A stretch of DNA of 49,690 bases from Chara braunii (taxonomy: Eukaryota; Streptophyta; Charophyceae; Charales; Characeae), in NCBI GenBank assembly GCA_003427395.1, contig BFEA01000403.1, forward strand, positions 849,176 to 898,865, given 5' to 3'. Every line of letters begins with the position of its first letter. Position 1 is the first letter of the stretch. Positions 1 to 9,599 of this stretch are shown here, piece after piece. Below the pieces are notes generated by a model that had not been told where the DNA came from, ran no database searches, and was given only the letters and a program-made list of their open reading frames with translations. The position numbers were made by a program, and so were the translations under genes.

Positions 1-291
1 GATCGGGGGAGGGTTTGAGGGAGAAGGGAGGGAGAAAGTGGGGGGGTAAGGAAAGGGGAGGCCAATGTATGAGGTGCATTTCGCCCCCCAGTTGGGTCGC
101 GTAAGGGCTGTGAGTCGTTGGTTGCAGGCAAGGGAGGTTGATCAGCAGCAGGGGGCAGTGTGATCGGCCGTCCTGGCCATGGGCGGGCAAAGGAGTTCAA
201 AGGTCGTTGTTGCCTCCGATATTCCTCTCTCCACCATGGTTTCCATTGTAGGTGGTGGTCGACTTGCAGTTCCCCTATCAGTCTTCCGGGG

Positions 292-1440
292 TCAAGCCAT
301 ATGTCCTGAAACAGGGCACATTGTTGTACCCTTTGTGTGTGGTCCGTTTTCCAGAGTAGCTTTGAACTGTTTCCAGGCTCTTAGAATGTTCGTTCTTATA
401 GTGTCTATAATGTGTTGTTTAGCCTGGAGGAAGCCAAAAGTGTGCTCTTTCCTTTCATGAGAGCAACACGCCCGCCATGCCACCATCAGAATTTCCATTT
501 GTGTGTATTTGAACAGGTTTAGTTGGAATGGAGTCTTCAATGCCGGAGCTTTGGAGAGGTCGCCTAGCATAAGTGCCATCTGGTCCCATGGGAAGTCAGT
601 GGCTATACGAAAGTGTCAGGTTGCCGTCCACCACTGCCATATCTGTCTTACCATCGGGCAGTAGAGTAGGCAGTGCTCCAGATCGGCAACCTGCCGTTGC
701 TTGGTGGCACCAAAGTAGGACCAAATGGGAGATAGTACCCCTCTTTGTTCCAGCTGTGATCTGGACACCATCCAATCGGGTGTCGGTAGGCAGCGGTAGA
801 TAATCTGCCATTGTAGCGCCCTGTGGGATGTAGGCATCATATCGGTATATCTTGACCATTTAAAGGTGTGCATGGCCGTTTCGTCTGGGCGCACGTCCCG
901 TTGCCACCGATGTTTGATAATGTTGGTGGTGTTGATCGTTGGGTGAATTTTCCTATAGCAGTCTTTCACCGTGAATTTCCAAAACGGTAACGTTTTTCCG
1001 CCCCCCAATTCGCATTCTGTTGGGTCAAAAGGGAATAGGGAGATCGGGGTAGAAGCCTCGTAGGCCCAACAACTGTCTTTATCATCCTCGAGAACTCTGA
1101 TTCGGATGAGGCCTGACCACGTCATATCCTCATCCGGGTCCGGATTTCTTCTCAATTGCGCGAGTCTGGCTCCTAGTAGCTTTGGCTCATACGCTTGGAG
1201 TTGTGCTGCTGTTGTTGTGCATTTTCTGACCCTGTAGATTGTCATGGGGATGGGGCGTGATGTTGCCGTGATCACCCAATCGCCTTTTTGTAGGCTCGGT
1301 CCGTGCTTGAGAGCGCTTAGCCAGCCTATTGGGATAGGATCTTGGAGTTGCTGTAGTTACTCCTTCAGATGCTTCGTATTTTTTATTCGGCCCCGTAGCT
1401 GCGTCGTTCTTTTTCATGTGCCTTGACTGTTGTCCCATAG
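292..1440 (-). pseudogene. LINE-A post-RT block and zf-RVT-like C terminus
   Basis: The minus frame 1275-616 contains LQWQIIYRCLPTPDW and SQLEQRG, the signature that precedes the zf-RVT zinc-binding region in LINE-C and LINE-E, then EHCLLYCPMVRQIWQWW. Just upstream, in the overlapping minus frame at about 1310-1275, reads GPSLQKGDWV, the conserved post-RT block described in the findings. The zf-RVT cysteines are largely lost (SPIWSYFGA where LINE-C has WCHRCLAA). A further frame (579-292) continues the C-terminal tail. A frame change lies near 1275. Confidence 0.75.
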
Positions 1441-1593
1441 GTCCCCAATGGTAAATATCCATTTGTTCACCCATGACAGCCAGTGGGACTGTTCTGCTAT
1501 GGAGAAAGGCTGTCCTAGGAGGTTTAGCACTTAGGGATTTCCAAACCAAGACTGTCTCCAAACTTCATGCCACCTGATCGCGGGGGGCTGTTT

Positions 1594-2467
1594 CTACGGG
1601 CCTATATCCCTCCATAAAGTTGTAAGGGAGGTCCACAGCGGGTCATTTATTAAGTCCGCTTTTGCTGTCGTCACATTGTTGTTGTTTGTCCCATTCCTGG
1701 AGATTCCAGGGATCGACCAGGCGGGGTTTGTAAGCCATTGGAGGGGATGGATAGGTTTGTTTTCCGGTGTCGGAGGTGCAAGATCAGTTAATTGGATGTA
1801 GGTCAAAGGGGCCCATGAGATGTCATCGGGCATCAGCAACCTGATGATGATTTTGAAGATCAACGCTTTGATCTGGTCCTCCAGGTCGATGATCGTAAGT
1901 CCTCCTTTGCTCCTTGGTTGAGCTGTTTGGGCCCAGGCCACCCGTTTGATGCATTTTTTAAGCTCATGGTCGTTTCTCCACAGGTACACTACAATTGCTT
2001 CCTTTAGCCGAGTCAATTGTCTGGGTAGCAGGGCCCATAAGGCTGTTTGATACCATATGGTTGACAATATTGCGTTATTGATAGCGACCGGCCTGCCTAC
2101 TAATGAAGTGTGTAGACCCTTCCATTTTGCCATGGCTTGGATTGCAGTTTGGACCAGTTGGTCCCCATGATCTTTGGGCGGGCCCAAGGCTGTGAGGTGC
2201 ACGCCCAATATCCGGATTGCGTCCTCTTTTGTTCGCCAATTGACCTGCGGTTCGTTCAGTGGGGGGAGGTCCTCTGAATGTAGCCACCAACCCTCCGTTT
2301 TTGCTCCCCAGTTCACTTTCATATCCGCCGCAATAGAGAATAGGTGGATGGTATCGGCCAACGCTTTTATGGAGCCGAATGTAGCCTTTAATAGGATGGT
2401 ATCGGCCAGCGCTTTTATGGAGATCGTCAGCGAACAGTGATGTAACCGGGGTGTTGGGGCAGCTCAA
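1594..2467 (-). pseudogene. LINE-A RT catalytic motif and thumb
   Basis: On the minus strand the catalytic FADD motif is followed by the thumb/connection region (GAKTEGWWLHSE, IRILGVHLTALG, AINNAILSTIWYQTALWALL). These match LINE-C (GSKTQGWWIHYQ, VRILGVSLTALG, VINNVVFATLWYKPVLWPL). Immediately after FADD there is a 48-bp in-frame tandem duplication (2346-2393 and 2394-2441 on the plus strand) that repeats HKS[AV]GRYHP and displaces the normal sequence. The 1594-2361 stretch is otherwise open for 255 codons. Confidence 0.85.
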
Positions 2468-3577
2468 GAATAGTTATTCTCTCAATGCTCGGGTTCGCCC
2501 GTATGAGCGATGCAAGTGCCTCCATCACAATCACAACTTGTCTAACTGATCTGTGGAGGGGGAATGGGGACGACAAGTGGCCATTTAGTATTATGTTAGT
2601 TGTTGCCGAGTGGTGTAGTGTGTTGATCCAATGTCTAAATGCAGGTCCGAAATTCATTTTAGCTAGACAAAGGTCAAGGAACTGTCATAGGACGATTATA
2701 GCGTTTATTCTCCTCTGATGTGCATATTCTCCCCTGATTTCTGCCCTATCTCCTTTTTTGTACAGGAGGGTGGTGACCCCTTGACTCATCAGGTCTCCAA
2801 AGCGTCCTTCAACCTAGACTGCGTCTATGTACCTCATGAGATCCTCGTTCAGCAGCGCCCAGAAGTGGAGTCAAAACTCCTTAGGGAAGGCGTCCAACCT
2901 GGGGGTTTTCTCTTCCTCCATCCCCATCAGTGTTACGAGGATCTCCTGCGGTGTGAGCGGTGCTTCGAGCATATCTTTCTGCTGCTGGGAGAGGAGGTTT
3001 GAAAGGTTGTGTAGCATTATGACTCTTGCGTTTAATAGGGCGTCCTCTCCTCAGTTTGCATTCTCAAATGTAAAGAGACGATGATAGTATTGTGTTGCGT
3101 AATCTACTATCCCAGGGGTTAGTAGCATCCGGATGATGAGGTTGAAAGTAATGATGTAGTGAGAGTACCATGTTCTGTCTTGCCCTGCATTTGGCCTTGA
3201 GAAATAATGTTTGACCATTATTCTCTCCACCTTATCCTTTTTAATTCGGGCTTGGATCCTCCTTGCTTCCGATTGACGGTCTAGGTAGGCTTGGAGGTGG
3301 TCCCTAGCCTTTTGCAGTTGCGTGAAGGTTGGGACATCCAACGGGCCGTCACTCATTTTTCGGTCTCATTGTTCCAACGTGTGTAATAACTTATCCATGG
3401 TGGTTTTTCTGAGTCTGGCTTGCTGAATGGAATTCTTTTTAATGTGGTCTCTGAGCATTGCAATGCCTGTGTTAAACGAACCCACTGTTGATGGATGTGT
3501 CTGTTTTTGGTTGGACCAGTATCTCTAGAAATCTTCCACCAGTGTGTTGAGGTCTGGTAGTTGAAGGAGGGCGGCAT
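2427..3577 (-). pseudogene. LINE-A linker and RT N-terminal half
   Basis: Several minus frames read through the linker between endonuclease and RT, then RT motifs. Around 2990-2840 a frame resembles the LINE-C segment EAPLTKEEIWTALL...GLDGLPKE. At 2657-2540 the segment MNFGPAFRHWI...RSVRQ matches the RT region before the catalytic motif (LINE-C: MNFGSVFRRWI...RSVRQGD). At least three frame changes occur. It is a pseudogene of a LINE reverse transcriptase. Confidence 0.8.
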
Positions 3578-3785
3578 TAAATTTATAGTATCCGGGACCT
3601 CGTGTCAAGTGGTGATGGAAAGAGAGGCCCAAGATTATTCCCCTGTGATCAAAGGATCGACAGGGACTGATGGACTGGATCTCAACCACTGTTGCCAATC
3701 CTGTGAGTGCTTGTGATATGAGAAAAAAATCGATTCTTGAGTTTAACAGACCCGCCTCCCCCCTCGATCTGATGCATGTATACGC

Positions 3786-4091
3786 TCATTTGGAGGTGTG
3801 GAGCTGTTGGTATATGTCACTCAATTGCAAGTCTTGAATCAGGTGGTTCAACATTGTGACATCAGGCGTAAATGCTCCACCGATCGGTTGTGAGGTGGAT
3901 TGTTTGTCAAGTGCGGGGTCCAGTGTGATGTTAAAATCCCCTACAATAATGAGCGGAGTGTCTTTAGGGAGGACCTGCTGCAGGGTTTGCAGAAAATGCA
4001 GCCTTTCATTGATGTCGTTGGGACCATATACGATCACCAAACAAACAGGTTCATCCCCTATTGTTGCTTTCAGGCACACCCACCGTCAGTT
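3786..4091 (-). pseudogene. LINE-A endonuclease (EEP) fragment
   Basis: This is the C-terminal part of an apurinic-like endonuclease/exonuclease/phosphatase domain, which nicks target DNA to prime retrotransposition. Visible motifs are VYGPND followed about 20 residues later by IIVGDFN, the conserved Asp/Asn strand of EEP nucleases. The same pattern (CVYGPNE, IIAGDFN) is seen in LINE-E at 28.7 kb. Reading starts on a GTG, and an in-frame TGA lies just upstream at 4086-4088. The N-terminal half is missing. The family call is secure; the fragment is non-functional. Confidence 0.85.
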
Positions 4092-4124
4092 TGGATTGGT
4101 TTTAATCTGGATCTGTGTCGTCCC

Positions 4125-4549
4125 CCATACGTCGTACGGGGGGTCTCCGTACGGCCCGGAAGTATGGACGTACGGACGCCCGTACGGCCGTACGAACGAC
4201 GGCCGTACGAGGGTGATTTTGGGCCCAAAAAAAAACCCAAAAAAAAAAAAAAAAATGGGGTTGTAGATCTTGAAAAGATCTGCAACCCCATATTTTTTAT
4301 TATTTTTTTAACCTTTAGAATTTTTTTTTTTAAATCAAAAACAAAAAAGACGAGGAAAAAAAAGAGAAAAAAAACTCGTAGCGGAAAAAAAACGGGCAGT
4401 TGCCCCACTTGTGTGTGTGTGTGTGTGTGTGCGCGGGGGGGAGGCGACCCCCGCACAATCAATCAATCAATCAATCAATCAATTAAAAAAAAAAAAAAAA
4501 AAAAAAAAAGTCGCGCATGTTTTTGTGCGTGTGTGTGTGTGTGTGTGTG
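4125..4549. repeat. Composite repeat copy 1 (CGTACGG island, hairpin, microsatellites)
   Basis: In order it holds: a GC-rich island with six CGTACG palindromes (4125-4217), A-rich sequence, a near-perfect 15-bp inverted repeat (4256-4270 / 4276-4290, one wobble), AT-rich sequence, (GT)n (about 4411-4431), a G-rich/C-rich block, (CAAT)n (4457-4483), a long A run and a second (GT)n ending at 4549. The same order in opposite orientation occurs at 33790-34890. It interrupts LINE-A near 4120. It is non-coding; translated frames across it are low-complexity artefacts. Confidence 0.8.
4256..4290. repeat. 15-bp stem inverted repeat
   Basis: TGGGGTTGTAGATCT (4256-4270) pairs with AGATCTGCAACCCCA (4276-4290) around a 5-nt loop, with one G-T wobble. 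A related hairpin with the same TGGGGTTG arm lies at 34718-34752 inside the second composite repeat. Confidence 0.9.
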
Positions 4550-4587
4550 CTGTCTCTTATACACATCTAGATGTGTATAAGAGACAG
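4550..4587. other. Nextera mate-pair junction adapter (assembly artefact)
   Basis: Positions 4550-4568 read CTGTCTCTTATACACATCT, the Tn5 mosaic end used in Nextera kits. Positions 4569-4587 are its exact reverse complement. Head-to-head mosaic ends are the circularisation junction of Nextera mate-pair libraries. The sequences on either side are therefore probably two ends of a circularised fragment, and their adjacency (4549 to 4588) should not be trusted. This is technical sequence, not biology. Confidence 0.97.
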
Positions 4588-4800
4588 CTCATATGTATTT
4601 TGACGGTACTTTACGTCAGATGGTCCGACGTCCATGGTTCAATGTCGTCTAAAAAAATTGAAAAACAAACGAGGTAGATCAGATGGTCTTAAGACGCCGG
4701 GCCATCAATGGTCTTTGTCTTCGACACAATAAAATGCTAAAAAATACAGTTTTTTCTTTGATGCCCAATTTCGTGAAAATAGTAAAAAATGTCAATTTTA
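4588..4800. repeat. AT-rich spacer with a 40-bp dispersed repeat
   Basis: No coding signal is seen. Positions 4768-4807 are bounded by ATTTCGT and ACGAAAT arms and resemble 20376-20415 in length, arms and interior. An imperfect GATGG/CCATC inverted repeat lies upstream (about 4683-4708). Confidence 0.5.
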
Positions 4801-5262
4801 ACGAAATGCCTATTATTGAAGTGAAGCCACTTTCGCTGGCTTGGATTTCATAATAGGAAACCATTTGATTGGCCTGAGGGCTTCCTTGCTTAAATTGAGG
4901 TGCTTCATCCATCTGGCCATCACTTCACCCTTTCGGTTAATTCTTGGCCTAAGCATCTATATGTTGATTTCACAGTCAAGGTATGGAGAGCCCGAGTATA
5001 CGTTCCACCTCTACCCCCTGGTGTGGTCGAGACCCAATTTACTGGGTCAAGAGCCAGGTGGGAGATAGGGGTATCTTGCCTAAATGCAAGCCATTCACAT
5101 TTCTTTTTTAAGCCCAAATTCTAAACATCTGATTCGTTTGAAGCTCCCCACGAATAGATTGGAGGCTTTGGAGCATTGTCTGCTGGGTAATGGCTCTGGT
5201 ATCTCAATGTTCTGTAAACTTTTCGTAAGGGGCGCTGGTACTGGTTCCCAGCACGTGTTGCT
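4800..5262 (-). pseudogene. LINE-B fragment: zf-RVT region
   Basis: On the minus strand frames read HTLTVKSTYR (about 5010-4980) and then a segment like WMKHLNLSKEALRP (about 4930-4880). These correspond to LINE-E HTLSVKSTYRML and WMRHLNVSKEELRP at 31.9-32.0 kb. Frame changes and the short length show it is a dead fragment. Its upstream side (5262) is cut by the poly(T)-bordered hairpin element at 5267. It may originally have been continuous with another copy, because the adapter artefact lies nearby. Confidence 0.75.
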
Positions 5263-5266
5263 CCTC

Positions 5267-5430
5267 TTTTTTTTTTTTTTTTTTTTTTTCCCCAAAAGGA
5301 CAACCCCTTGCAGTGCTAGCGGTGTTGACGAAATCAGACACCGCTAGCACCTGGGGAGAGGCTCCGTCTATTGGCGGGGAGCATCACCTGCTGGAAAGCG
5401 GGTCCAGCGTCCCTTAACATCACGAATACA
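5267..5430 (-). mobile_element. Hairpin-tailed retroelement 3' end, copy 1
   Basis: Read on the minus strand this is a 3' terminus. A 23-nt T run (5267-5289) is the poly(A) tail. It is preceded by a perfect 13-bp stem (5313-5325 / 5338-5350) and by the conserved core, which on the plus strand reads GCTCC...TTGGCGGGGAGC...CACCTG, with a hairpin GCTGGA/TCCAGC (5390-5395 / 5403-5408). The same module lies at 23244-23362, 25414-25470, 32985-33138 and 44301-44412. It is inserted next to LINE-B. It is either the 3' UTR of a LINE or a SINE sharing it. Confidence 0.7.
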
Positions 5431-5985
5431 GAATGCATACAGAGTGAGGAAGCCTGATAGCATTGATTACTCTAGCATGACTGTGCAGGTAGTCTCGGGA
5501 GGGGAGGGGAGGAAGCCTCTTCGCCTTAGTACCAGGCGCCAGATTTTCACTACTAGAAAGCTAGCTCCTCCCTCAACTTTTGGATAAAGTTAATGAAGGA
5601 GATACAAACACAATTTTGAAAGACTTCTTTATTCCACGAGCATTGACTGCCCGGGGCAAACCCCGGGGATTGACTGAGTGGACTACCTCTGACTGGGTAT
5701 GTAGGGGCTGTTGCAGTACACTAACACTCAAGCCCTTCGGTCTGCTCAGGCACACCTGCGCACACCCATGCGTCTTGAACCTTGATAGTCTCGAAGGAGC
5801 CTTCGACGAGCCGCATCCGGGGGGCACCGGAGGGGCTGGTCTCAGGCTGTCTCACTCTTGCGGCCTCATCCGGGTATATCTAATCATGTCGAGATAATGT
5901 CACAATCTTGCAGCCGAGTTATGTAACAACTTCCATCAGGGCAAGGGAGTGAGGGGGGAACGGGTCCGGGAATTCGGACGAGGCC
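5431..5985. other. Spacer, possible LINE-C 3' UTR
   Basis: I recognise no gene here. It lies just downstream (minus sense) of the LINE-C stop codon, so the part near 5985 is probably LINE-C 3' UTR. The part near 5430-5560 probably belongs to the body of the hairpin-tailed element. A short palindromic CCCGGGG-type stretch occurs at about 5650-5668. Short frames in both directions lack coding character. Confidence 0.4.
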
Positions 5986-7194
5986 TCATCGGGAAGGTTG
6001 GGTCAATCTGGGTCCAGTCGTTGAAATAAGTTTGTAGTCTCTCCGAATTCCTTGCTCTGTCCCAACGGCCCTATCCCCAGTCCACTCAATTCGAGCCATC
6101 CATCCGCCCCGTTGCCCGCCCAACCATTCTATACAGAAACTCGTGATCGCCCTCCTTATATCCTGGTTCGTCTGAAACATGTCTAACTGTGGTTTGAGGT
6201 CACCCCATCTTCGTGACAGTTCCACTTGCACTAATTCCTTTATCTGCCCTGTCAGTTCAGGGCCCTCAATCTTAACCCCCTCCAAAACTAAAAGGCAGCG
6301 CTGGCACCGAAGCGCCCATAGGATAGATCGCCTACCCAAGCTATACAGGTTACTCACATAGGAGGGGGCATTTTCCATTGTCGGACAATGTCCAGCCAGT
6401 ATGGCGTGCCAAGACCATGGCCAGGGGGTGTCCAGTGTCACTTTCCTCCAAATGCGGTCCCACCATCTCCACGTCAACACAACCACCGGGCATTGCATAA
6501 AGATATGTTCGATAATTCCGTTCCTTTTTCGCATTGGGAATGCTGCCAAGCATCGGTGACACCACGGGTGCGCTTTCCCTTTTTGTTCTAACTGCGTGTG
6601 GTCAATCAGCCAAGCGTTTGTCGGCAGGCAACGGTGGGCAATCTGCCATTGCAGCGACGTGATTTTTGATGGTCTGACTTTTGTTCCGTTAAACCATTTG
6701 ATGAGTGTGAGGAGAGATCGATCCACATTTAGGTGTTGGGCCCATCTGTCGTTAATTCGGTCTCTTAGTACTCTCTTGGGCCTGAGCATCATATACATGG
6801 ATTTGACAGATAAAGTATTAAGGTGGACTTTTTTTCCAGTTGTCGCTGCTGCCCCCCAGGTCGTCTGCCATTGCCATTCCTCGGGATCGATAGGAAGTTT
6901 GTGTATCGGCGTTTGGGGAAGAAAAACCTTAAAGTCTTGTCTTTCTCGCAACACTCTTACGCGGTACACTTCGGCTTTCTCCCGCCACTCCAACAGATCG
7001 CGAGAGCCTCGAAGCTTCCCCCCAGGCCCGATTGTGAAATATTCCACCAAAATATCAGATTGTCGCACCTGGTGGATCTGACCTATCCGTGTGATATCTC
7101 CAAAAAAAGCGACCCAGTCTCCTTCCTCCAAGGTGGGGCCTTTTTTAAGGATCCTGTACCAAGCCAGGGGGATCGCTTCGATGATCATTTCCAA
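5986..7194 (-). CDS. LINE-C ORF2 part 3: GDWV block and zf-RVT C terminus
   Basis: This is an intact 402-codon open frame to a natural stop. Residues 17-53 contain KKGPTLEEGDWV and a beta-rich stretch ending DILVEYF, an SH3/Tudor-like block by eye, conserved in LINE-A and LINE-E. Residues about 125-240 contain LNTLSVKSMY, LQWQIAHRCLPTNAW, LEQKG and a zinc-binding pattern C212-x2-C215 ... H230-x4-C235, followed by a Trp-rich segment (WRWWDRIW). This is the zf-RVT module seen at the C terminus of plant-type L1 ORF2 proteins. The remaining 160 residues are a conserved tail shared with LINE-E 32456-32827. The first ATG is internal, not a genuine start. Confidence 0.85.
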   Translation of the reverse strand: MEMIIEAIPLAWYRILKKGPTLEEGDWVAFFGDITRIGQIHQVRQSDILVEYFTIGPGGKLRGSRDLLEWREKAEVYRVRVLRERQDFKVFLPQTPIHKLPIDPEEWQWQTTWGAAATTGKKVHLNTLSVKSMYMMLRPKRVLRDRINDRWAQHLNVDRSLLTLIKWFNGTKVRPSKITSLQWQIAHRCLPTNAWLIDHTQLEQKGKAHPWCHRCLAAFPMRKRNGIIEHIFMQCPVVVLTWRWWDRIWRKVTLDTPWPWSWHAILAGHCPTMENAPSYVSNLYSLGRRSILWALRCQRCLLVLEGVKIEGPELTGQIKELVQVELSRRWGDLKPQLDMFQTNQDIRRAITSFCIEWLGGQRGGWMARIEWTGDRAVGTEQGIRRDYKLISTTGPRLTQPSR

Positions 7195-7467
7195 GTGTTG
7201 CTCCGTATGGCGACAATATCTGAGGGTGCCTTGCAGCTATGATGCTGATTTCCAGTCTTTCCTCCCCTGATCCCACAGATGCTCGACCCGAAGTACCCCA
7301 TTCTTCACGCATCCCTTCCAGGGGGCTGTTGAACTGTTCAAAATCTGCCTATGCTGGGAGGTGATCCACCGGTTTCCGAACAATGGTTGTCGGCTCACTT
7401 CCTCCCAGCGCTCCGGTGCCTGTCTTTCGGGAAGGGGAAGCCTGCGCCAACTTTTAAGTAATGATGG

Positions 7468-8590
7468 TCAAAATTGGTCTACGGTTTGACCCAGGATCTT
7501 GCGTGGGATTGACCAGTAGCGGTCGTCTATCCATGTGAGCGGACTCACCTCTGGTGGAGCCGGAGGGGCCAACCTGGCGATGTGTTCCAGGACCAGGATC
7601 TGCCAGGGGCTATCTACTGCGAAGATCAGCGTCTTCAACCATTTGAGACGGAGGGCCTGAACTTGTGTTGTGGGATCAATGATGCCTAGGCCCCCCACCT
7701 TTTTCGATTGTATAACTGACTCCCATGCTACCCTACTAATGACATTGACCTTCTCACCGTCTCCCCTCCATAGGAAGGCCGCCACTCTGGATCTAAGCGC
7801 TTGAAAAACCTTCTTGCTCAAGGGCCAGAGCACCGGCTTATACCACAGCGTTGCGAACACTACATTGTTAATGACCAGCGCCCGGCCAAAAATGGAAGTA
7901 TGTTTATTCCGCCAGTCAGACAGCTTGGCTAGGGCTGGTGTCGAGATCCAGTCGTCATTTGAGGGAGGACGACCCAGGGCAGTCAATGATACTCCTAGAA
8001 TTCGAACGGGGGCCTGCAAAGGGAGCCATTGTATATTAGGACAGTCCGATGGTTGACCGCCTTGATAGTGGATCCACCACCCCTGGGTTTTACTCCCCCA
8101 GTTCACCACCATGTCAGAAACACGGACAAACCTGTTCATCAGACTTTGAATCTCCCTCATGTTCTTCTGAGTGGCGTCCGCTATGATGGTGAGGTCGTCT
8201 GCGAACAGTGAGCATACCGGGACCGCTTCCTCAGGGATTCTCGTAATCTGAATTTTTTTGATGTTCTTTTTTACCCCGAGGTTGGCCAATAAGGCTTATA
8301 ATAATGAGAAAAATGAAAGGTGTTATAGGATCGCCCTGGCGTACCGACCGCTCTAACTTGATCGGGGGGCCCAGGGTCCAGTTTATTTGCACCCTCGTGG
8401 TGGCATTATAGTGAAGGATGCGTATCCACCTACGGAAGACCGACCCAAAATTCATTTTTTCTAGGCATTTGTCTAAAAAAAAAGTCCACATGATCGTAGG
8501 CCTTCTCAAAATCGATGAATATGAGGGCTGCATTTTGCTTAGATTGTCGGGACAACTGGAGCACCTTGTTGACCAACAGTATATTTTCAT
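7468..8590 (-). CDS. LINE-C ORF2 part 2: RT palm and thumb
   Basis: Two overlapping minus frames (8590-8231 and 8289-7468) together encode the RT palm and thumb. The first holds MNFGSVFRRWI and RSVRQGDPITPF. The second holds the catalytic SLFADDLT (FADD at 8205-8194) and then GSKTQGWWIHYQ, VRILGVSLTALG, INNVVFATLWYKPVLW. The frame change falls between RQGDP and FADD. A catalytic Asp pair is present, so only the frameshift inactivates this part. The length and order match LINE-E. Confidence 0.85.
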
Positions 8591-8594
8591 GAAT

Positions 8595-9596
8595 CTATCT
8601 GTGCTGCATGAACCCTGTCTGTGATGGATGGATCACCCTTTCTAGGACTGGGATCATCCTATTTGCCAAGGCTTTGGCCAACATTTTATAGGTGATGGCC
8701 AAGAGGGTAATGGGTCTATAGTTTCGTATATTGAACTTGTCCCTTTTTTTGTATAAAAGGGACAGTACCCCTTGGCCGACTAACTCCCCCATGTTCCCTG
8801 TGCGCCAGACTTCGTTATAATATTCCATCAGATCAGGGCTCATACAATCCCACATTGTTTCCCGAACTTCCTTTGGCAGGCCATCCAATCCGGGGGGTTT
8901 TCCCTCGTCCATATGTAGGAGAGCCGTCCATATCTCCTCCTTGGTCAGGGGGGCTTCAAGCTGCTCCATCTGTTCAAGGGAGAGGGATCTGTCAATAGGT
9001 TGCCGAAAGTCCTCGACCTGTTTCCGACGGGACTCATCGTCCGTTGGGGAAATATGAGTGGCAAAGAGATCCTTGAAAAAGTCTCGTGCGATTTTGATGC
9101 ATCCTACGGTTGTGGTGATAGGGTGGGTTTTAAGCCCCCCTAGTCCATACAGTGCTTCCACCACTATGCGTTTGGCTCTAGCTCGTGCAAGGCCGAAGAA
9201 TTTTGTGTCCATTGAGCCTTCAGTGGTATAGTGAGATAGTTTGCGTCGAATTCTAGCTCCCTGCCATCGATATTGAGCTTGCTGAAGTAACTGGGTTTTT
9301 ATATCCTGAATGGTATGAACGTAGTGTTCCGGGTCTTGTGATGCTGGTTGCTGTTCTTCCAGCTCCTGGAGATGATTCATCAGGTCTATTTCATGCCGAT
9401 TCCGCTGCTTGGCCAATTCTTTGGAGAACTCGTTACATTTCTTGGTGAGGAAAAATAGACCATTATTAAACCATGTAAGAAAGGAGTCTACCTTTGGGTA
9501 GCGTTCCTTCCAATATGTCCAGACCTGGGTTAAAGTGGGTACAAATCTTACACCAGTGTGCGACAACATGAGTATAGGTGAATGGTTCGTTGGCAC
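8595..9596 (-). CDS. LINE-C ORF2 part 1: linker and RT fingers
   Basis: This is a 333-codon open minus frame. The N-terminal part (VWTYWKERYPKVDSFLTWFNNGL) is the linker between endonuclease and RT. The RT begins near EAPLTKEEIWTALLHMDEGKPPGLDGLPKE and continues through LSLLYKKRDKFNIRNYRPITLLAITYKMLAKALANR (positions around residues 255-315) to SQTGFMQHR. These are the RT fingers and the YRPITLL motif of L1-type enzymes. The start is nominal, since the true ORF began further upstream in the lost endonuclease region. It ends at a frame break at 8595. Confidence 0.85.
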   Translation of the reverse strand: MPTNHSPILMLSHTGVRFVPTLTQVWTYWKERYPKVDSFLTWFNNGLFFLTKKCNEFSKELAKQRNRHEIDLMNHLQELEEQQPASQDPEHYVHTIQDIKTQLLQQAQYRWQGARIRRKLSHYTTEGSMDTKFFGLARARAKRIVVEALYGLGGLKTHPITTTVGCIKIARDFFKDLFATHISPTDDESRRKQVEDFRQPIDRSLSLEQMEQLEAPLTKEEIWTALLHMDEGKPPGLDGLPKEVRETMWDCMSPDLMEYYNEVWRTGNMGELVGQGVLSLLYKKRDKFNIRNYRPITLLAITYKMLAKALANRMIPVLERVIHPSQTGFMQHR

Positions 9597-9599
9597 TAT

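Larger units (their letters stand above)
150..4120 (-). mobile_element. LINE-A: decayed L1-type non-LTR retrotransposon
   Basis: This is a minus-strand non-LTR retrotransposon read from about 4120 down to about 150. Domains appear in the usual LINE ORF2 order: endonuclease, linker, reverse transcriptase, thumb, post-RT block, zf-RVT-like C terminus. They are split into many frames by stops and indels, so no intact protein remains. The endonuclease start is lost where the composite CGTACGG element begins near 4120. It is more diverged from LINE-C and LINE-E than those are from each other, so it is a separate subfamily. No 3' poly(A) end is visible within the window. Confidence 0.85.

Noticed and set aside
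3900-4580. 226-codon plus-strand ORF
   Set aside because: It runs antisense through LINE-A, then poly(A), (GT)n and the sequencing adapter; an artefact.
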